DNA of 64,000 bases, taken from contig NZ_MIET01000030.1 in NCBI RefSeq assembly GCF_003590335.1, positions 1-64,000 on the forward strand. Direction: 5' to 3'. Made by a program: the position numbers and the translations under genes. This stretch comes from Pseudoalteromonas sp. MSK9-3. Lineage in GTDB: Bacteria > Pseudomonadota > Gammaproteobacteria > Enterobacterales > Alteromonadaceae. Of this stretch, positions 29,062 to 38,210 are shown piece after piece (position 1 is the first letter of the stretch; each line of letters starts with the position of its first letter). Under the pieces are notes generated by a model. The model saw only the letters and a program-made list of their open reading frames with translations. It was not told the DNA's origin and did no database searches.

Positions 29062-29847
29062 ATGAAAATTCAATCACCAAGCTTTAATGCGTTTAATCGC
29101 ACTGAGCAAGTTGGCAATAAGTTAAATCAACAGCTTGCTACTGGTCAAAAGGTGAATTCTGCGGCGGATGACGCGGCAGCATTACAGATAATCAATCGAT
29201 TGAACTCTCAGCAAGAGGGTTACAATCAGTCCGTACGAAATGCATATGATGGGATTTCATACTCCCAGACAGCGGATTCGGCCTTATCGGGTGTGAATGA
29301 TGCTGTTTCGCGAATTAGAGAATTATCGATTCAGTCAGGTAATGGCGCATTAACTGATTCAGACCGACAGGCTCTGCAAGATGAAGTATCTCAATTGCAA
29401 ACTCAAATTACAGAGACGTTTGAAAATACTACGTTTGGTGGAAAATCTTTGTTTAGCGGTGATGAAACCAGCTTTCAGGTGGGCCCTGATGCAAATTCAA
29501 CACAAAACATTACGCCAACCGATGGCAGCTTTGCAAGTGCGATAGCAAGTGTTGATATTTCTACACAGGCTGGCGCTCAGGCTGCAATTGATGTTGCCGA
29601 TACGGCGGCTAAAGAGTTAAATACGCAACGAACGCAATTAGGTGCTTTTGAGAATACTTTAAACAGTACAATTCGTGGTTTAGGCACGCAAAAAGAAAAT
29701 ATTGCGGCGAGCCAAAGTAGAATTCAAGATACTGATTATGCGCAAGCAATATCAGAGCAAACAGCGAATGATATTTTGTCTCAAGCATCGATTGCATTGC
29801 GTGGTCAAGCAAATCAATCTGCGTCATCGGTACTTGGCCTATTATAG
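29062..29847 (+). CDS. Atypical short flagellin
   Basis: 261 residues with flagellin D0/D1 character at both ends: QLATGQKVNSAADDAAALQIINRL near the start, ARNAY-like SVRNAYDGISYSQTADSAL, and at the end ANDILSQASIALRGQANQSASSVLGLL. It departs from the canonical N-terminus (INTNxxSLxAQ is replaced by MKIQSPSFNAFNRTEQ) and has almost no central variable domain. It may be a minor or cap-proximal flagellin or a specialised paralogue. It is the gene next to the nonulosonic acid cluster, but flaG, fliD and fliS, which usually follow flagellin, are absent. Confidence 0.85.
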   Translation: MKIQSPSFNAFNRTEQVGNKLNQQLATGQKVNSAADDAAALQIINRLNSQQEGYNQSVRNAYDGISYSQTADSALSGVNDAVSRIRELSIQSGNGALTDSDRQALQDEVSQLQTQITETFENTTFGGKSLFSGDETSFQVGPDANSTQNITPTDGSFASAIASVDISTQAGAQAAIDVADTAAKELNTQRTQLGAFENTLNSTIRGLGTQKENIAASQSRIQDTDYAQAISEQTANDILSQASIALRGQANQSASSVLGLL

Positions 29848-29892
29848 GCACAAAAAACCTAATCTAATCAATAAGTATTGATTTAGAGCATA

Positions 29893-29938
29893 CTAAGTGG
29901 CAGTTTTTTGGCGATGTTGTCAAAATTTTGCCACTTAG
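29893..29938. terminator. Imperfect hairpin after flagellin gene
   Basis: CTAAGTGGCA and TGCCACTTAG form a 10-pair outer stem around an imperfect inner stem (TTTTG/CAAAA). It lies 46 bases past the flagellin stop. There is no run of T on the plus strand after it, so termination is only suggested. Confidence 0.4.
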
Positions 29939-30010
29939 GTATTGCATCCCTCGTTAACTGCCTTACAATCTTAACTTTACACTATCGCCTTGAAAGTGAG
30001 ACTCGTTAAG

Positions 30011-31444
30011 ATGGTTTTGATCCTCGATAATAATAATAGCCGGGCACACAGCTTATGTGCTTCATTGAATTTTGTTGGTCAATCATCGCGAGTTGTTGAA
30101 GGGGTGACATTATCACAAGGTCAAAAGTTAGGCTCAGATAATATTGTTGTACTTGGTGCTTTAACTGAACTTGATCATGAAAAAATTATAAAATCCTACC
30201 CAGCTACGCCTTTTTTGTTGGTGGGTGAGACATTAAAACCTCTCTTAAGTTTAGCGAATGTTATTGGTTTAATCACAGAGCCTTTTAGCCATGATATTAC
30301 CATGCAATTATTGCATGATAGTCAGCAGTATTTACGTATGCTGCCTGGTCAATCGGATAAAACCAGTGGTAAAGCGTTTGATGGGCTTGTGGGGGAAACC
30401 GATGCAGTTAAACAGGTTCGATTCTTAATTTCTCAAGTGGCTAAAACAGATGCCAATGTGCTGATATTAGGCGAGTCAGGTACAGGTAAAGAAGTTGTCG
30501 CTCGCAATGTCCATCTTTTATCAAAACGTAACAATGGCCCGTTTGTGCCTGTCAATTGCGGTGCTATCCCTGGCGAGTTACTTGAAAGTGAACTCTTTGG
30601 TCATGAAAAGGGGGCGTTTACAGGTGCTATTTCCGCAAGGAAAGGGCGATTTGAGCTGGCACAAGGTGGTACGCTGTTTCTCGACGAAATAGGTGACATG
30701 CCGCTACAAATGCAGGTTAAGTTATTAAGGGTATTACAAGAGCGCAGTTATGAGCGAGTCGGTGGTACAAAAGCAATACAAGCTGATGTACGAGTTATTG
30801 CTGCTACGCACAGAAACCTAGAAGATATGATTGAATCAGGTAAATTCCGTGAAGATTTGTACTATCGCTTGAATGTATTTCCGATTGAAAACCCCTCATT
30901 ACATGAACGCTCAGACGATATTCCGCTTTTGTTAAAAGAGCTGATGCGCCGTGTGAATGAACAAAGTGGCACGGGTGCGAAATTTACAGAACGCGCTATT
31001 GAAAGTTTAAAAGCACATGTGTGGCCAGGTAATATTCGTGAATTAGCAAACTTAGTCGAACGTATGGTTATTATGTTTCCAGAAAAAGTGGTTGATGTAA
31101 CTGATTTACCAAATAAATATCGACATATCGAAGTAGATGCATTTGAGCCAGAATACCCTGAAGAATTGCGTGAAAAAGATGCGTTTAATGAATTATTCAG
31201 TGAAGGCTTTAGTGACTATGACGAGGAGTTAGACTCAGAATTTCAACCAATGGAGCAATCAGTTGGAAGCTTACCTGAAGAAGGGATTGAGCTTAAGGAA
31301 TATCTGGCTGAACTTGAGGTAAATTTAATCACGCAAGCATTGGAGCGGTATGACTATATCGTAGCACGTGCAGCTGAGATACTTGGCGTACGCCGCACGA
31401 CATTAGTTGAAAAAATGAAAAAATATAACTTAAATAAAGATTAA
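30011..31444 (+). CDS. flrA: Flagellar master activator FlrA (FleQ family)
   Basis: 477 residues from the ATG at 30011 (an in-frame TTG lies at 29990). The N-terminal region resembles a degenerate receiver without a clear phosphate-accepting Asp. The AAA+ domain shows [11 protein letters not shown] (Walker A), [10 protein letters not shown] (sigma-54 contact loop) and [10 protein letters not shown] (Walker B). The C-terminus is a Fis-type helix-turn-helix ([21 protein letters not shown]). In related bacteria it opens the flagellar cascade by turning on flrBC and early fli genes with RpoN. It is followed by tag on the other strand rather than flrB. Confidence 0.9.
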   Translation: MVLILDNNNSRAHSLCASLNFVGQSSRVVEGVTLSQGQKLGSDNIVVLGALTELDHEKIIKSYPATPFLLVGETLKPLLSLANVIGLITEPFSHDITMQLLHDSQQYLRMLPGQSDKTSGKAFDGLVGETDAVKQVRFLISQVAKTDANVLILGESGTGKEVVARNVHLLSKRNNGPFVPVNCGAIPGELLESELFGHEKGAFTGAISARKGRFELAQGGTLFLDEIGDMPLQMQVKLLRVLQERSYERVGGTKAIQADVRVIAATHRNLEDMIESGKFREDLYYRLNVFPIENPSLHERSDDIPLLLKELMRRVNEQSGTGAKFTERAIESLKAHVWPGNIRELANLVERMVIMFPEKVVDVTDLPNKYRHIEVDAFEPEYPEELREKDAFNELFSEGFSDYDEELDSEFQPMEQSVGSLPEEGIELKEYLAELEVNLITQALERYDYIVARAAEILGVRRTTLVEKMKKYNLNKD

Positions 31445-31479
31445 ATAAGTTAAGTAACCGAGCGAGTTGCTACAAGGGT

Positions 31480-32085
31480 TTAGGTCACGCGTTCTTTTAT
31501 ATCGATATACTGCCAGTCATTTAGAATTTCCTGTTTCCTGAAACACGCATTATCATGGTCATTGACCATGCCAGATGCTTGCATATGGGCATATACCGTC
31601 GTAGGTCCTAGAAACTTGAATCCACGCTTTTTTAAATCTTTAGCGAAGCGTACACTCACTTCGCTGGTGGCAGGGTAGTCCTCTTTACTCTTAATATTAT
31701 TAACAGCGATCTGATAATCTACAAACTGCCACTGATAGCGGGAAAAACTTCCAAACTCACCTTGAATCTTTATAAATGCCTGGGCGTTATTAATTGTCGC
31801 AAGTATCTTTAATTTGTTTCTGACAATATCTGTGTTATCCATGAGGCGGCTTACGTCGCAAGCGGTCATTTTAGCAACGTCTTTGACGTTAAACTGGTGA
31901 AATGCTTTTTTATAACCTTGGCGTTTTTTTAAAATCGTATACCAACTTAGGCCTGCCTGTGCCGACTCTAGTGTAATAAACTCAAAGAGTGTTTGGTCAT
32001 CAAACACTGGAACTCCCCATTCATTATCATGATAAGCAACATAGTCAGGTTTTGTCGGGTCAAGCCATAAACAGCGAGTACACAT
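31480..32085 (-). CDS. tag: 3-methyladenine DNA glycosylase I
   Basis: 201 residues. Start MCTRCLWLDP, zinc ligands by position C5, H19, H177 and C181, and the substrate stretch ITLESAQAGLSW with the glutamate and tryptophan used for base recognition. Tag removes 3-methyladenine from DNA. It has no flagellar role and converges on flrA, separating flrA from flrB. Its start region shares a 350-base spacer with the flrB promoter. Confidence 0.92.
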   Translation of the reverse strand: MCTRCLWLDPTKPDYVAYHDNEWGVPVFDDQTLFEFITLESAQAGLSWYTILKKRQGYKKAFHQFNVKDVAKMTACDVSRLMDNTDIVRNKLKILATINNAQAFIKIQGEFGSFSRYQWQFVDYQIAVNNIKSKEDYPATSEVSVRFAKDLKKRGFKFLGPTTVYAHMQASGMVNDHDNACFRKQEILNDWQYIDIKERVT

Positions 32086-32436
32086 AAATGAATCTCATAA
32101 ATTAACTAAGCATATAAGGTGAGATTACCATTAAAACTCATGAGTGCCTAAATGCTGTTCTTGGGGTCAACTAATTACGTACATCGTGCGCTTATTGTGA
32201 TCCACTCTCTCTGGGTATTGAATTGAGGTGTATTTACTGCTGAATAGGTGCTGTTACTGGCTGTTATAAAGCAGGTTACCTTGGGCAATATTAATACGAA
32301 ATACGAGGGCTTATTGTCGTCAGTCAAAAAAATGTCACGCGTTATTTTACGCTAATAGTATGAAAAAAAAGGAAAATAAAAGTGGCATGATGTGTGCTTT
32401 ATTCACTTCAGTAATTTTTATTTGAGAGTTTTTATT
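32086..32436. other. Spacer between tag and flrB
   Basis: 351 bases with no credible gene. It contains the flrBC sigma-54 promoter near its right end (32383-32398) and must contain the tag promoter at its left end. The remaining sequence shows only short A runs, and no strong FlrA operator could be picked out by eye. Confidence 0.5.
32383..32398 (+). promoter_or_regulatory. Sigma-54 promoter of flrBC
   Basis: TGGCATGATGTGTGCT matches the RpoN pattern TGGCACG-N4-TTGC with GG and GC at the required distance. It lies 39 bases before the flrB ATG at 32437. A longer in-frame start at 32392 would fall inside the promoter, which supports the later start. Confidence 0.75.
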
Positions 32437-33546
32437 ATGGCTTTAGCGCATATATTAAACCCGAGTTTTTCACCTGCTACGCAATATAACCCTTGCCTGT
32501 TACAAGAGGCATATGTAGGAGAGTTGAGCGACCTTCGCCAACAAGCAAGTTGGTTAAGCCACTTAGTTGACACGATGCCTGCGGGCGTTGTGGTCTTAGA
32601 TGGTCAAGGAATGATAGCTAAAGCCAATCAAATTGCGATAGACATGCTCGGAGAGCCCTTAGAAGGTGAGAAGTGGTTCAATATTATTCAGCGGTCTTTT
32701 TGTCCACAACAAGATGATGGACATGAAGTGTCACTCAAAGATGGGCGGCTTATTAAGTTGGATATTTCGGCGCTAACGCCTGAGCCAGGCCAACTTATCT
32801 TGATGACTGATCTAACTGAAACAAGACAGCTTCAATCTAGAATGGCACATATGCAACGGCTCAGTGCCTTGGGTAAAATGGTTGCGTCTTTGGCTCACCA
32901 AGTACGAACACCTTTGTCTGCAGCCATGCTCTATGCTGCTAATCTGGGCAGTAATAAAATGCTGGGTTCAGCCAGAATTCGCTTTCACGAAAAATTAATG
33001 TCGCGACTCAAAGATCTGGAGTCTCAAGTCAACGATATGTTGCTATTTGCAAAAAGTGGCGAAGAACAAGTGGTTGAAAGTGTATCAATGCAGCAGTTAC
33101 TTACGGAAGTAAAAGCAGGCTCAGATGCCATGGTCACTATGCATGATAGTGTACTAGAAGTAATTCTACCAGAACCTGATATTGCCGTGATTGGTAATAA
33201 AACGGCTTTAGCGGGAGCAATTCAGAACTTGATCCACAACAGTGTGCAAATTATTGGAGAGCATGCGCATGTTGTTGTATGTGCTGAACGTGATGTGGAG
33301 ACTGAACGAGTGCGGATCTCGGTATCTGACAATGGCCCGGGAATTGATGAATCGATGAAGGGGAAACTATTTGAACCTTTCTTCACGACTAAAACACAAG
33401 GTACAGGCCTTGGACTTGCAGTTGTTAACTCGGTTGCTAATTCTCATAAGGGATCAGTAGAGGTATGTAACCTCATTAGTGGTGGTGCACAATTTAGTTT
33501 GTTGTTGCCAATTTCATTTGCTATGGAACAATTGGAGGCTGTATGA
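32437..33546 (+). CDS. flrB: Flagellar sensor kinase FlrB
   Basis: 369 residues. A PAS-like domain (about 35-130, PAGVVVLDGQGMIAKAN) is followed by the dimerisation/phosphoacceptor helix LAHQVRTPLS with H154 and by the ATPase domain: N box NLIHNSVQ, DNGPGID, and GTGLGLAVV. No membrane segment is present, so it is a cytoplasmic kinase. It phosphorylates FlrC, whose gene overlaps by four bases. Start chosen from the promoter position and GAGAG upstream. Confidence 0.9.
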   Translation: MALAHILNPSFSPATQYNPCLLQEAYVGELSDLRQQASWLSHLVDTMPAGVVVLDGQGMIAKANQIAIDMLGEPLEGEKWFNIIQRSFCPQQDDGHEVSLKDGRLIKLDISALTPEPGQLILMTDLTETRQLQSRMAHMQRLSALGKMVASLAHQVRTPLSAAMLYAANLGSNKMLGSARIRFHEKLMSRLKDLESQVNDMLLFAKSGEEQVVESVSMQQLLTEVKAGSDAMVTMHDSVLEVILPEPDIAVIGNKTALAGAIQNLIHNSVQIIGEHAHVVVCAERDVETERVRISVSDNGPGIDESMKGKLFEPFFTTKTQGTGLGLAVVNSVANSHKGSVEVCNLISGGAQFSLLLPISFAMEQLEAV

Positions 33547-34940
33547 GTCATTCTATTTTAGTGGTTGAAGATGATGCCGGTTTACGTGAGGCGTTACTCG
33601 ACACATTACAGTTAGCAGGCCTTGAGTGCGTAGAGGCGTCGAATGCCGAAGAGGCTGTTATGCTCCTAAAAAAGCAGAGCTTTTCTTTAGTTGTGAGCGA
33701 TGTTCAAATGGGAGCAATGAGCGGTATAGATTTACTGCGAACCATTAAGCTAAATTACCCCGATTTGCCAGTATTGATGATGACAGCGTATGCGACGATA
33801 GACGATGCTGTCGAAGCAATGAGGTTAGGCGCTATTGATTATATGGCGAAGCCCTTTGCCCCTGAAGTGCTTTTAAATATGGTAAGTCGCTATATGCCAG
33901 AAAAAGCAAAAGAAACAGACGGGCCCATTGTTGCTGATCCACAAAGTATTCAATTATTAGAGTTAGCTGCGAAAGTGGCTAAATCTGATGCAAGTGTAAT
34001 GGTATTAGGGCCAAGTGGATCAGGTAAAGAAGTACTCGCACGCTATATTCACGATAAGTCAGACCGTGTCGACGCACCTTTTGTTGCCATTAACTGTGCT
34101 GCAATTCCTGAAAACATGCTTGAAGCAACGCTATTCGGTTATGAGAAAGGGGCTTTTACAGGGGCTATCCAAGCTTGTCCGGGTAAATTTGAGCAAGCAC
34201 AAAATGGCACTATTCTACTTGATGAAATCACAGAGATGGAACTGGGTTTACAGGCTAAATTATTGCGCGTGTTACAAGAGCGTGAAGTAGAAAGGCTCGG
34301 CGGGCGAAAAACCATTGAATTAAATGTAAGAGTACTTGCTACAAGTAACCGAGATTTAAAAGAAGCCGTCGCAAAAGGCACATTTAGAGAAGATTTATAT
34401 TATCGCTTAAATGTGTTTCCACTTATGTGGAAGCCTTTGCAGCAGCGTCCGGGTGATATTATTGTTTTGGCCGAACATTTGGTAGCGCGTCATTGTGCCA
34501 AATCCACTCAGATCACGCCAGTTCTGAGTAGCGAAGCAAAAGCGAAGTTGTTAGCACATAGCTGGCCTGGTAATGTGCGTGAGTTAGATAATGTGGTGCA
34601 AAGAGCGCTCATATTATTGCAAGGCAACGCAATATCAGAGCAAGATATATTTATCGAAAATACAGAAACCTTTGATGTTGCAGAGCCGGTCAACGTAAAT
34701 AGTACTGAGACGGTAGAACTAGATTTGCAGCTAGAAACAACAGTAGACTCATATGCGCAAAATCAAGGTACTGATTACAAAAGTGAGCTGCAAGACAAAG
34801 AACATCAAATTATTTTAGACACCCTTTCACGTTATCAAGGCAAGCGTAAAGATGTTGCTGAGGTACTTGGTATGAGCCCTCGAACACTTCGATATAAACT
34901 AGCCAAAATGCGTGATTTAGGCATTGCGTTACCAGCGTAA
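33543..34940 (+). CDS. flrC: Flagellar response regulator FlrC
   Basis: 465 residues of the NtrC class. Receiver with D53 in VVSDVQMGAMSG; AAA+ domain with [21 protein letters not shown] and TILLDEITEM; a Fis-type helix-turn-helix at the C-terminus (RKDVAEVLGMSPRTLRYKLAKM). Phosphorylated by FlrB, it activates RpoN-dependent mid-class genes such as the basal body and hook genes. A strong hairpin follows the gene. Confidence 0.92.
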   Translation: MSHSILVVEDDAGLREALLDTLQLAGLECVEASNAEEAVMLLKKQSFSLVVSDVQMGAMSGIDLLRTIKLNYPDLPVLMMTAYATIDDAVEAMRLGAIDYMAKPFAPEVLLNMVSRYMPEKAKETDGPIVADPQSIQLLELAAKVAKSDASVMVLGPSGSGKEVLARYIHDKSDRVDAPFVAINCAAIPENMLEATLFGYEKGAFTGAIQACPGKFEQAQNGTILLDEITEMELGLQAKLLRVLQEREVERLGGRKTIELNVRVLATSNRDLKEAVAKGTFREDLYYRLNVFPLMWKPLQQRPGDIIVLAEHLVARHCAKSTQITPVLSSEAKAKLLAHSWPGNVRELDNVVQRALILLQGNAISEQDIFIENTETFDVAEPVNVNSTETVELDLQLETTVDSYAQNQGTDYKSELQDKEHQIILDTLSRYQGKRKDVAEVLGMSPRTLRYKLAKMRDLGIALPA

Positions 34941-34964
34941 CTAAACCTTTACCTTCCTTAGTTA

Positions 34965-34990
34965 TAAGAGCCAGCACTGTCTGGCTCTTA
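34965..34990. terminator. Hairpin after flrC
   Basis: TAAGAGCCAG and CTGGCTCTTA form a perfect 10-pair stem with the 6-base loop CACTGT, starting 25 bases past the flrC stop. A U-run is missing, so it may slow or end transcription before the separate fliE promoter. Confidence 0.55.
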
Positions 34991-35052
34991 GGCTGTCAAT
35001 AATGTGACACAACAAATTACACATAACCCATTGTATTTATAGTGTTATTTAT

Positions 35053-35068
35053 TGGCATGATTAATGCT
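35053..35068 (+). promoter_or_regulatory. Sigma-54 promoter of fliE operon
   Basis: TGGCATGATTAATGCT has GG and GC at RpoN spacing and lies 36 bases before the fliE ATG. Its first seven bases are identical to those of the flrBC promoter. Confidence 0.75.
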
Positions 35069-35103
35069 TTATCTCTATGTAACAAATTTACAGGATCAGC
35101 ATT

Positions 35104-35436
35104 ATGAACATTCAACCTAACGCTTTATATCAAGAAATGCAGTCACTCGCGGTTGAGGCGACTCGCAATAAACCCGACACCATTGTACCAACGCAAACTG
35201 CTGCAACGTCGTCAGCGCAATTTGGTGATTTATTATCAGATGCAATTAATACTGTAAGTGGCTTGCAAAAAGATGCAAAATCAAAAGTAACGGCGCTCGA
35301 AATGGGTGATCGTAGTGTATCATTATCACAAGTGATGATAGCTTCTCAGAAATCTTCAGTGGCATTTGAAGCAACAGTGCAGGTTCGCAATAAGCTTGTT
35401 GAATCGTATAAAGAAATCATGAGTATGCCAGTTTAA
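35104..35436 (+). CDS. fliE: Flagellar hook-basal body protein FliE
   Basis: 110 residues, the usual size. The helical C-terminal half (VSLSQVMIASQKSSVAFEAT, then VRNKLVESYKEIMSMPV) is typical of FliE, the junction between the MS ring and the proximal rod. It is exported by the flagellar secretion system. First gene of the fliEFGHIJ run, 25 bases before fliF. Confidence 0.92.
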   Translation: MNIQPNALYQEMQSLAVEATRNKPDTIVPTQTAATSSAQFGDLLSDAINTVSGLQKDAKSKVTALEMGDRSVSLSQVMIASQKSSVAFEATVQVRNKLVESYKEIMSMPV

Positions 35437-35461
35437 TTATATTGGGTAGTGGAGAGTAACT

Positions 35462-37174
35462 GTGGCAACGAATCAATCAACCGAATTGGCTTTATCCGAT
35501 GGCGCGACTGGCGACGGTGGATCTGAAGACCAACAAGAACAGAAATCAGGCTATTTGAGTGGGTTAAATGGCGTTGATATGTTGCGTCAGGTTACTCTTG
35601 TAATCGCATTGGCTATTTGTTTAGCGATCGCGATTTTCATTATCATTTGGGCTCGCCAACCGGATATGCGTCCACTAGGTCAGTATCCTACTGATGAGCT
35701 AGTTCAAACACTTGATTTTCTAGATGCTCAAAAAGTTGAATATGAGCTAGATGGCAACACGATCATGGTTGCTGAAAATGACTATCAAAATATTAAACTT
35801 AAAATGGCACGAGATGGCTTTACGCAATCACCAAGCTCGGGCACTGATATTTTAATGCAAGATATGGGCTTTGGTGTGAGTCAACGTCTTGAAAGAGAGC
35901 GCTTAAAGCATAGTCGTGAACAGCAGTTAGCACGCACGATTGAAGAGCTTCAAGATGTCTCTAGGGCTAAAGTGTTATTAGCTATTCCTAAAGAAAACGT
36001 ATTCGCAAGACGAGAGAAAAAACCATCGGCGACCGTGGTGCTGACTTTAAAACGTGGCAGAACCCTTGGAGGTGAAGAGGTCGATGCTATTGTGGATATT
36101 ATTGCTTCAGCGGTACAAGGTTTAGAGCCTGCTCGAGTTACTGTGACTAACCAAAATGGACGTTTATTGAATTCAGGGTCGCAAGACTCACTAGCTGCAC
36201 GTTCACGCAAAGAATATGACATTGAGCGTAAGAGAGAACAAGAATATTTAGAAAAAATTGACAGCATTTTGATCCCAGTAGTTGGCTTAGGCAAATTTAC
36301 TGCGCAAGTTGATTTAACCATGGACTTTAGTTCTATTGAAGAGACGCAAAAGCGTTTCAATCCAGATCTGCCGGCGGTACGAAGTGAAACCACGTTTGAA
36401 GAAAATAATATTGGGGGATTAGCTGTTGGGATCCCAGGTGCTTTGACGAACCAACCACCAGTAAATTCGAATATTCCGGAAGTTGCCGGGCAAGGTAATG
36501 GCCGAAACGGTGCAAACCCAAGTCGGACACATAAAGAAGCCACGCGCAATTATGAATTAGATACCACTATCAGTCATAAGCGCCAGCAAACCGGTGTCAT
36601 CCGTAGGATCAGTGTATCAGTAGCTGTAGATTATTTGGCAAAAGCGGATGCCGAAGGTACCGTGACTATGGCGCCGCGCAGCCAAGAAGAGATTAATAAC
36701 ATCAGGCGCTTACTACAAGGTGGTGTTGGCTTTGATATGCAACGTGGTGATGCGTTAGAAGTTGTTACCGTCCCATTTGTACGAGAAGATATTTTAGAAA
36801 CTGCTGAACTGCCTTTATGGGAGCAAGAGTGGTTTATGAAAACGATGCGCTTAGTGATGGGCGCACTGGTCATCATTGTTTTAATATTGGCTGTTGTGAG
36901 ACCTATGCTGAAACGCTTGATTTACCCAGATGATACCTTAGAAGAGTTTGATGAAGATTCATTGACGTCAGGTGTAGACTTAGGTGATAGCACACTAGAT
37001 ATGTTAAATAATGATTTTGACTCAGCAGCAGTTGGTTTCTCATCGGATGGTACATTACAATTACCAGACTTACATGGCGACGAAGATTTACTTAAAGCAG
37101 TACGTGCTTTAGTAGCGAATGAGCCTGAACTCTCCTCACAAGTAGTGAAAGCGTGGTTAACTGAAGATGACTGA
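35462..37174 (+). CDS. fliF: MS-ring protein FliF
   Basis: 570 residues, GTG start after GGAGAG. Two membrane segments are visible, one near residues 45-65 (LVIALAICLAIAIFIII) and one near 465-485 (LVMGALVIIVLILAV). Between them are the ring-building motifs with YELDTTISH and VRRI-type sequences. The last 60 residues are acidic and end in LVANEPELSSQVVKAWL, the FliG-binding tail. It overlaps fliG by eight bases. Confidence 0.95.
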   Translation: MATNQSTELALSDGATGDGGSEDQQEQKSGYLSGLNGVDMLRQVTLVIALAICLAIAIFIIIWARQPDMRPLGQYPTDELVQTLDFLDAQKVEYELDGNTIMVAENDYQNIKLKMARDGFTQSPSSGTDILMQDMGFGVSQRLERERLKHSREQQLARTIEELQDVSRAKVLLAIPKENVFARREKKPSATVVLTLKRGRTLGGEEVDAIVDIIASAVQGLEPARVTVTNQNGRLLNSGSQDSLAARSRKEYDIERKREQEYLEKIDSILIPVVGLGKFTAQVDLTMDFSSIEETQKRFNPDLPAVRSETTFEENNIGGLAVGIPGALTNQPPVNSNIPEVAGQGNGRNGANPSRTHKEATRNYELDTTISHKRQQTGVIRRISVSVAVDYLAKADAEGTVTMAPRSQEEINNIRRLLQGGVGFDMQRGDALEVVTVPFVREDILETAELPLWEQEWFMKTMRLVMGALVIIVLILAVVRPMLKRLIYPDDTLEEFDEDSLTSGVDLGDSTLDMLNNDFDSAAVGFSSDGTLQLPDLHGDEDLLKAVRALVANEPELSSQVVKAWLTEDD

Positions 37175-38207
37175 TGAAGAACAAAAACAACTACCGGATG
37201 GCTTTGATGTTGACAAGTTGGATGGTGTTGATAAAGCAGCAATTTTATTATTAAGTCTGACAGAAGAGGATGCTGCTCAAATACTAAAACACCTTGAGCC
37301 AAAGCAAGTACAAAAAGTGGGTATGTCGATGGCGGCTTTGGATGACTTATCACAGTCAAAGATAAGTGCAGTTCATAATCTATTTATCGAACAAATACAG
37401 AGCTTTAGTACTATCGGATTTCAGTCTGAAGACTTTATTCGTAAAGCATTGACTGCCGCACTTGGTGAAGATAAAGCAGCCAGCTTAATTGATCAAATCG
37501 TGATGGGGTCTGGTGCGAAGGGGTTAGACTCATTGAAATGGATGGACTCTAAGCAGGTTGCTAACATCATTCGTAATGAGCACCCACAAATTCAAACCAT
37601 CGTACTGTCTTATTTAGAACCCGAGCAATCTGCTGAGATTTTGTCACAGTTTCCTGAAAAGGTGCGGTTAGATTTAACCATGCGTATTGCTAATTTGGAA
37701 GAAGTACAGCCCGCAGCATTACAAGAACTGAATGAAATCATGGAGAAACAGTTTGCCGGCCAAGCTGGTGCGCAGGCTGCTAAAATGGGCGGCTTGAAGG
37801 CAGCTGCTGATATTATGAACTACCTAGATACGAATGTTGAAGGGCAGTTAATGGATTCAATAAGAGAACACGACGAAGAAATGTCTCAACAAATTCAAGA
37901 TTTAATGTTTGTATTTGAAAATCTACTTGATGTCGAAGATAGAGGGATTCAAGCGATATTGCGTGAAGTACAGCAAGATGTATTGATGAAAGCTATCAAA
38001 GGCACAGATGATGCGCTTAAAGATAAGATTTTAGCCAATATGTCGAAGCGAGCTGCCGAGATGATGGCAGATGATCTAGAAGCAATGCCACCTGTGCGAA
38101 TAAGCGAAGTGGAAGCGGCGCAAAAAGAAGTACTCTCAACGGCCAGAAGGTTAGCTGATTCTGGTGAAATCATGCTAGGTGGCGGCGGCGGTGAGGAGTT
38201 CTTGTAA
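37167..38207 (+). CDS. fliG: Motor switch protein FliG
   Basis: 346 residues. The N-terminal domain begins GVDKAAILLLSLTEEDAAQIL; the middle domain shows NEHPQIQTIVLSYL and the C-terminal domain the charged torque helix (RGIQAILREV, then LKDKILANMSKRAAEMM). It links the MS ring (FliF) with FliM and interacts with the stator. It ends in a glycine-rich tail (GGGGGEEFL) that is longer than in enteric FliG. Confidence 0.95.
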   Translation: MTDEEQKQLPDGFDVDKLDGVDKAAILLLSLTEEDAAQILKHLEPKQVQKVGMSMAALDDLSQSKISAVHNLFIEQIQSFSTIGFQSEDFIRKALTAALGEDKAASLIDQIVMGSGAKGLDSLKWMDSKQVANIIRNEHPQIQTIVLSYLEPEQSAEILSQFPEKVRLDLTMRIANLEEVQPAALQELNEIMEKQFAGQAGAQAAKMGGLKAAADIMNYLDTNVEGQLMDSIREHDEEMSQQIQDLMFVFENLLDVEDRGIQAILREVQQDVLMKAIKGTDDALKDKILANMSKRAAEMMADDLEAMPPVRISEVEAAQKEVLSTARRLADSGEIMLGGGGGEEFL

Positions 38208-38210
38208 GCG

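Noticed and set aside
30495..30692. 65-codon frame inside flrA and similar frames inside flrC and fli genes
   Set aside because: Out-of-frame products of AAA+ domain coding sequence with no independent features.
32160..32180. GGTCAACTAATTACG resembling the reverse of the IS3 terminal sequence
   Set aside because: Only about 10 bases match and no transposase sequence lies nearby; probably chance.
35950..36549. 199-codon minus-strand frame
   Set aside because: It lies wholly inside fliF, whose frame is fully supported by family motifs.
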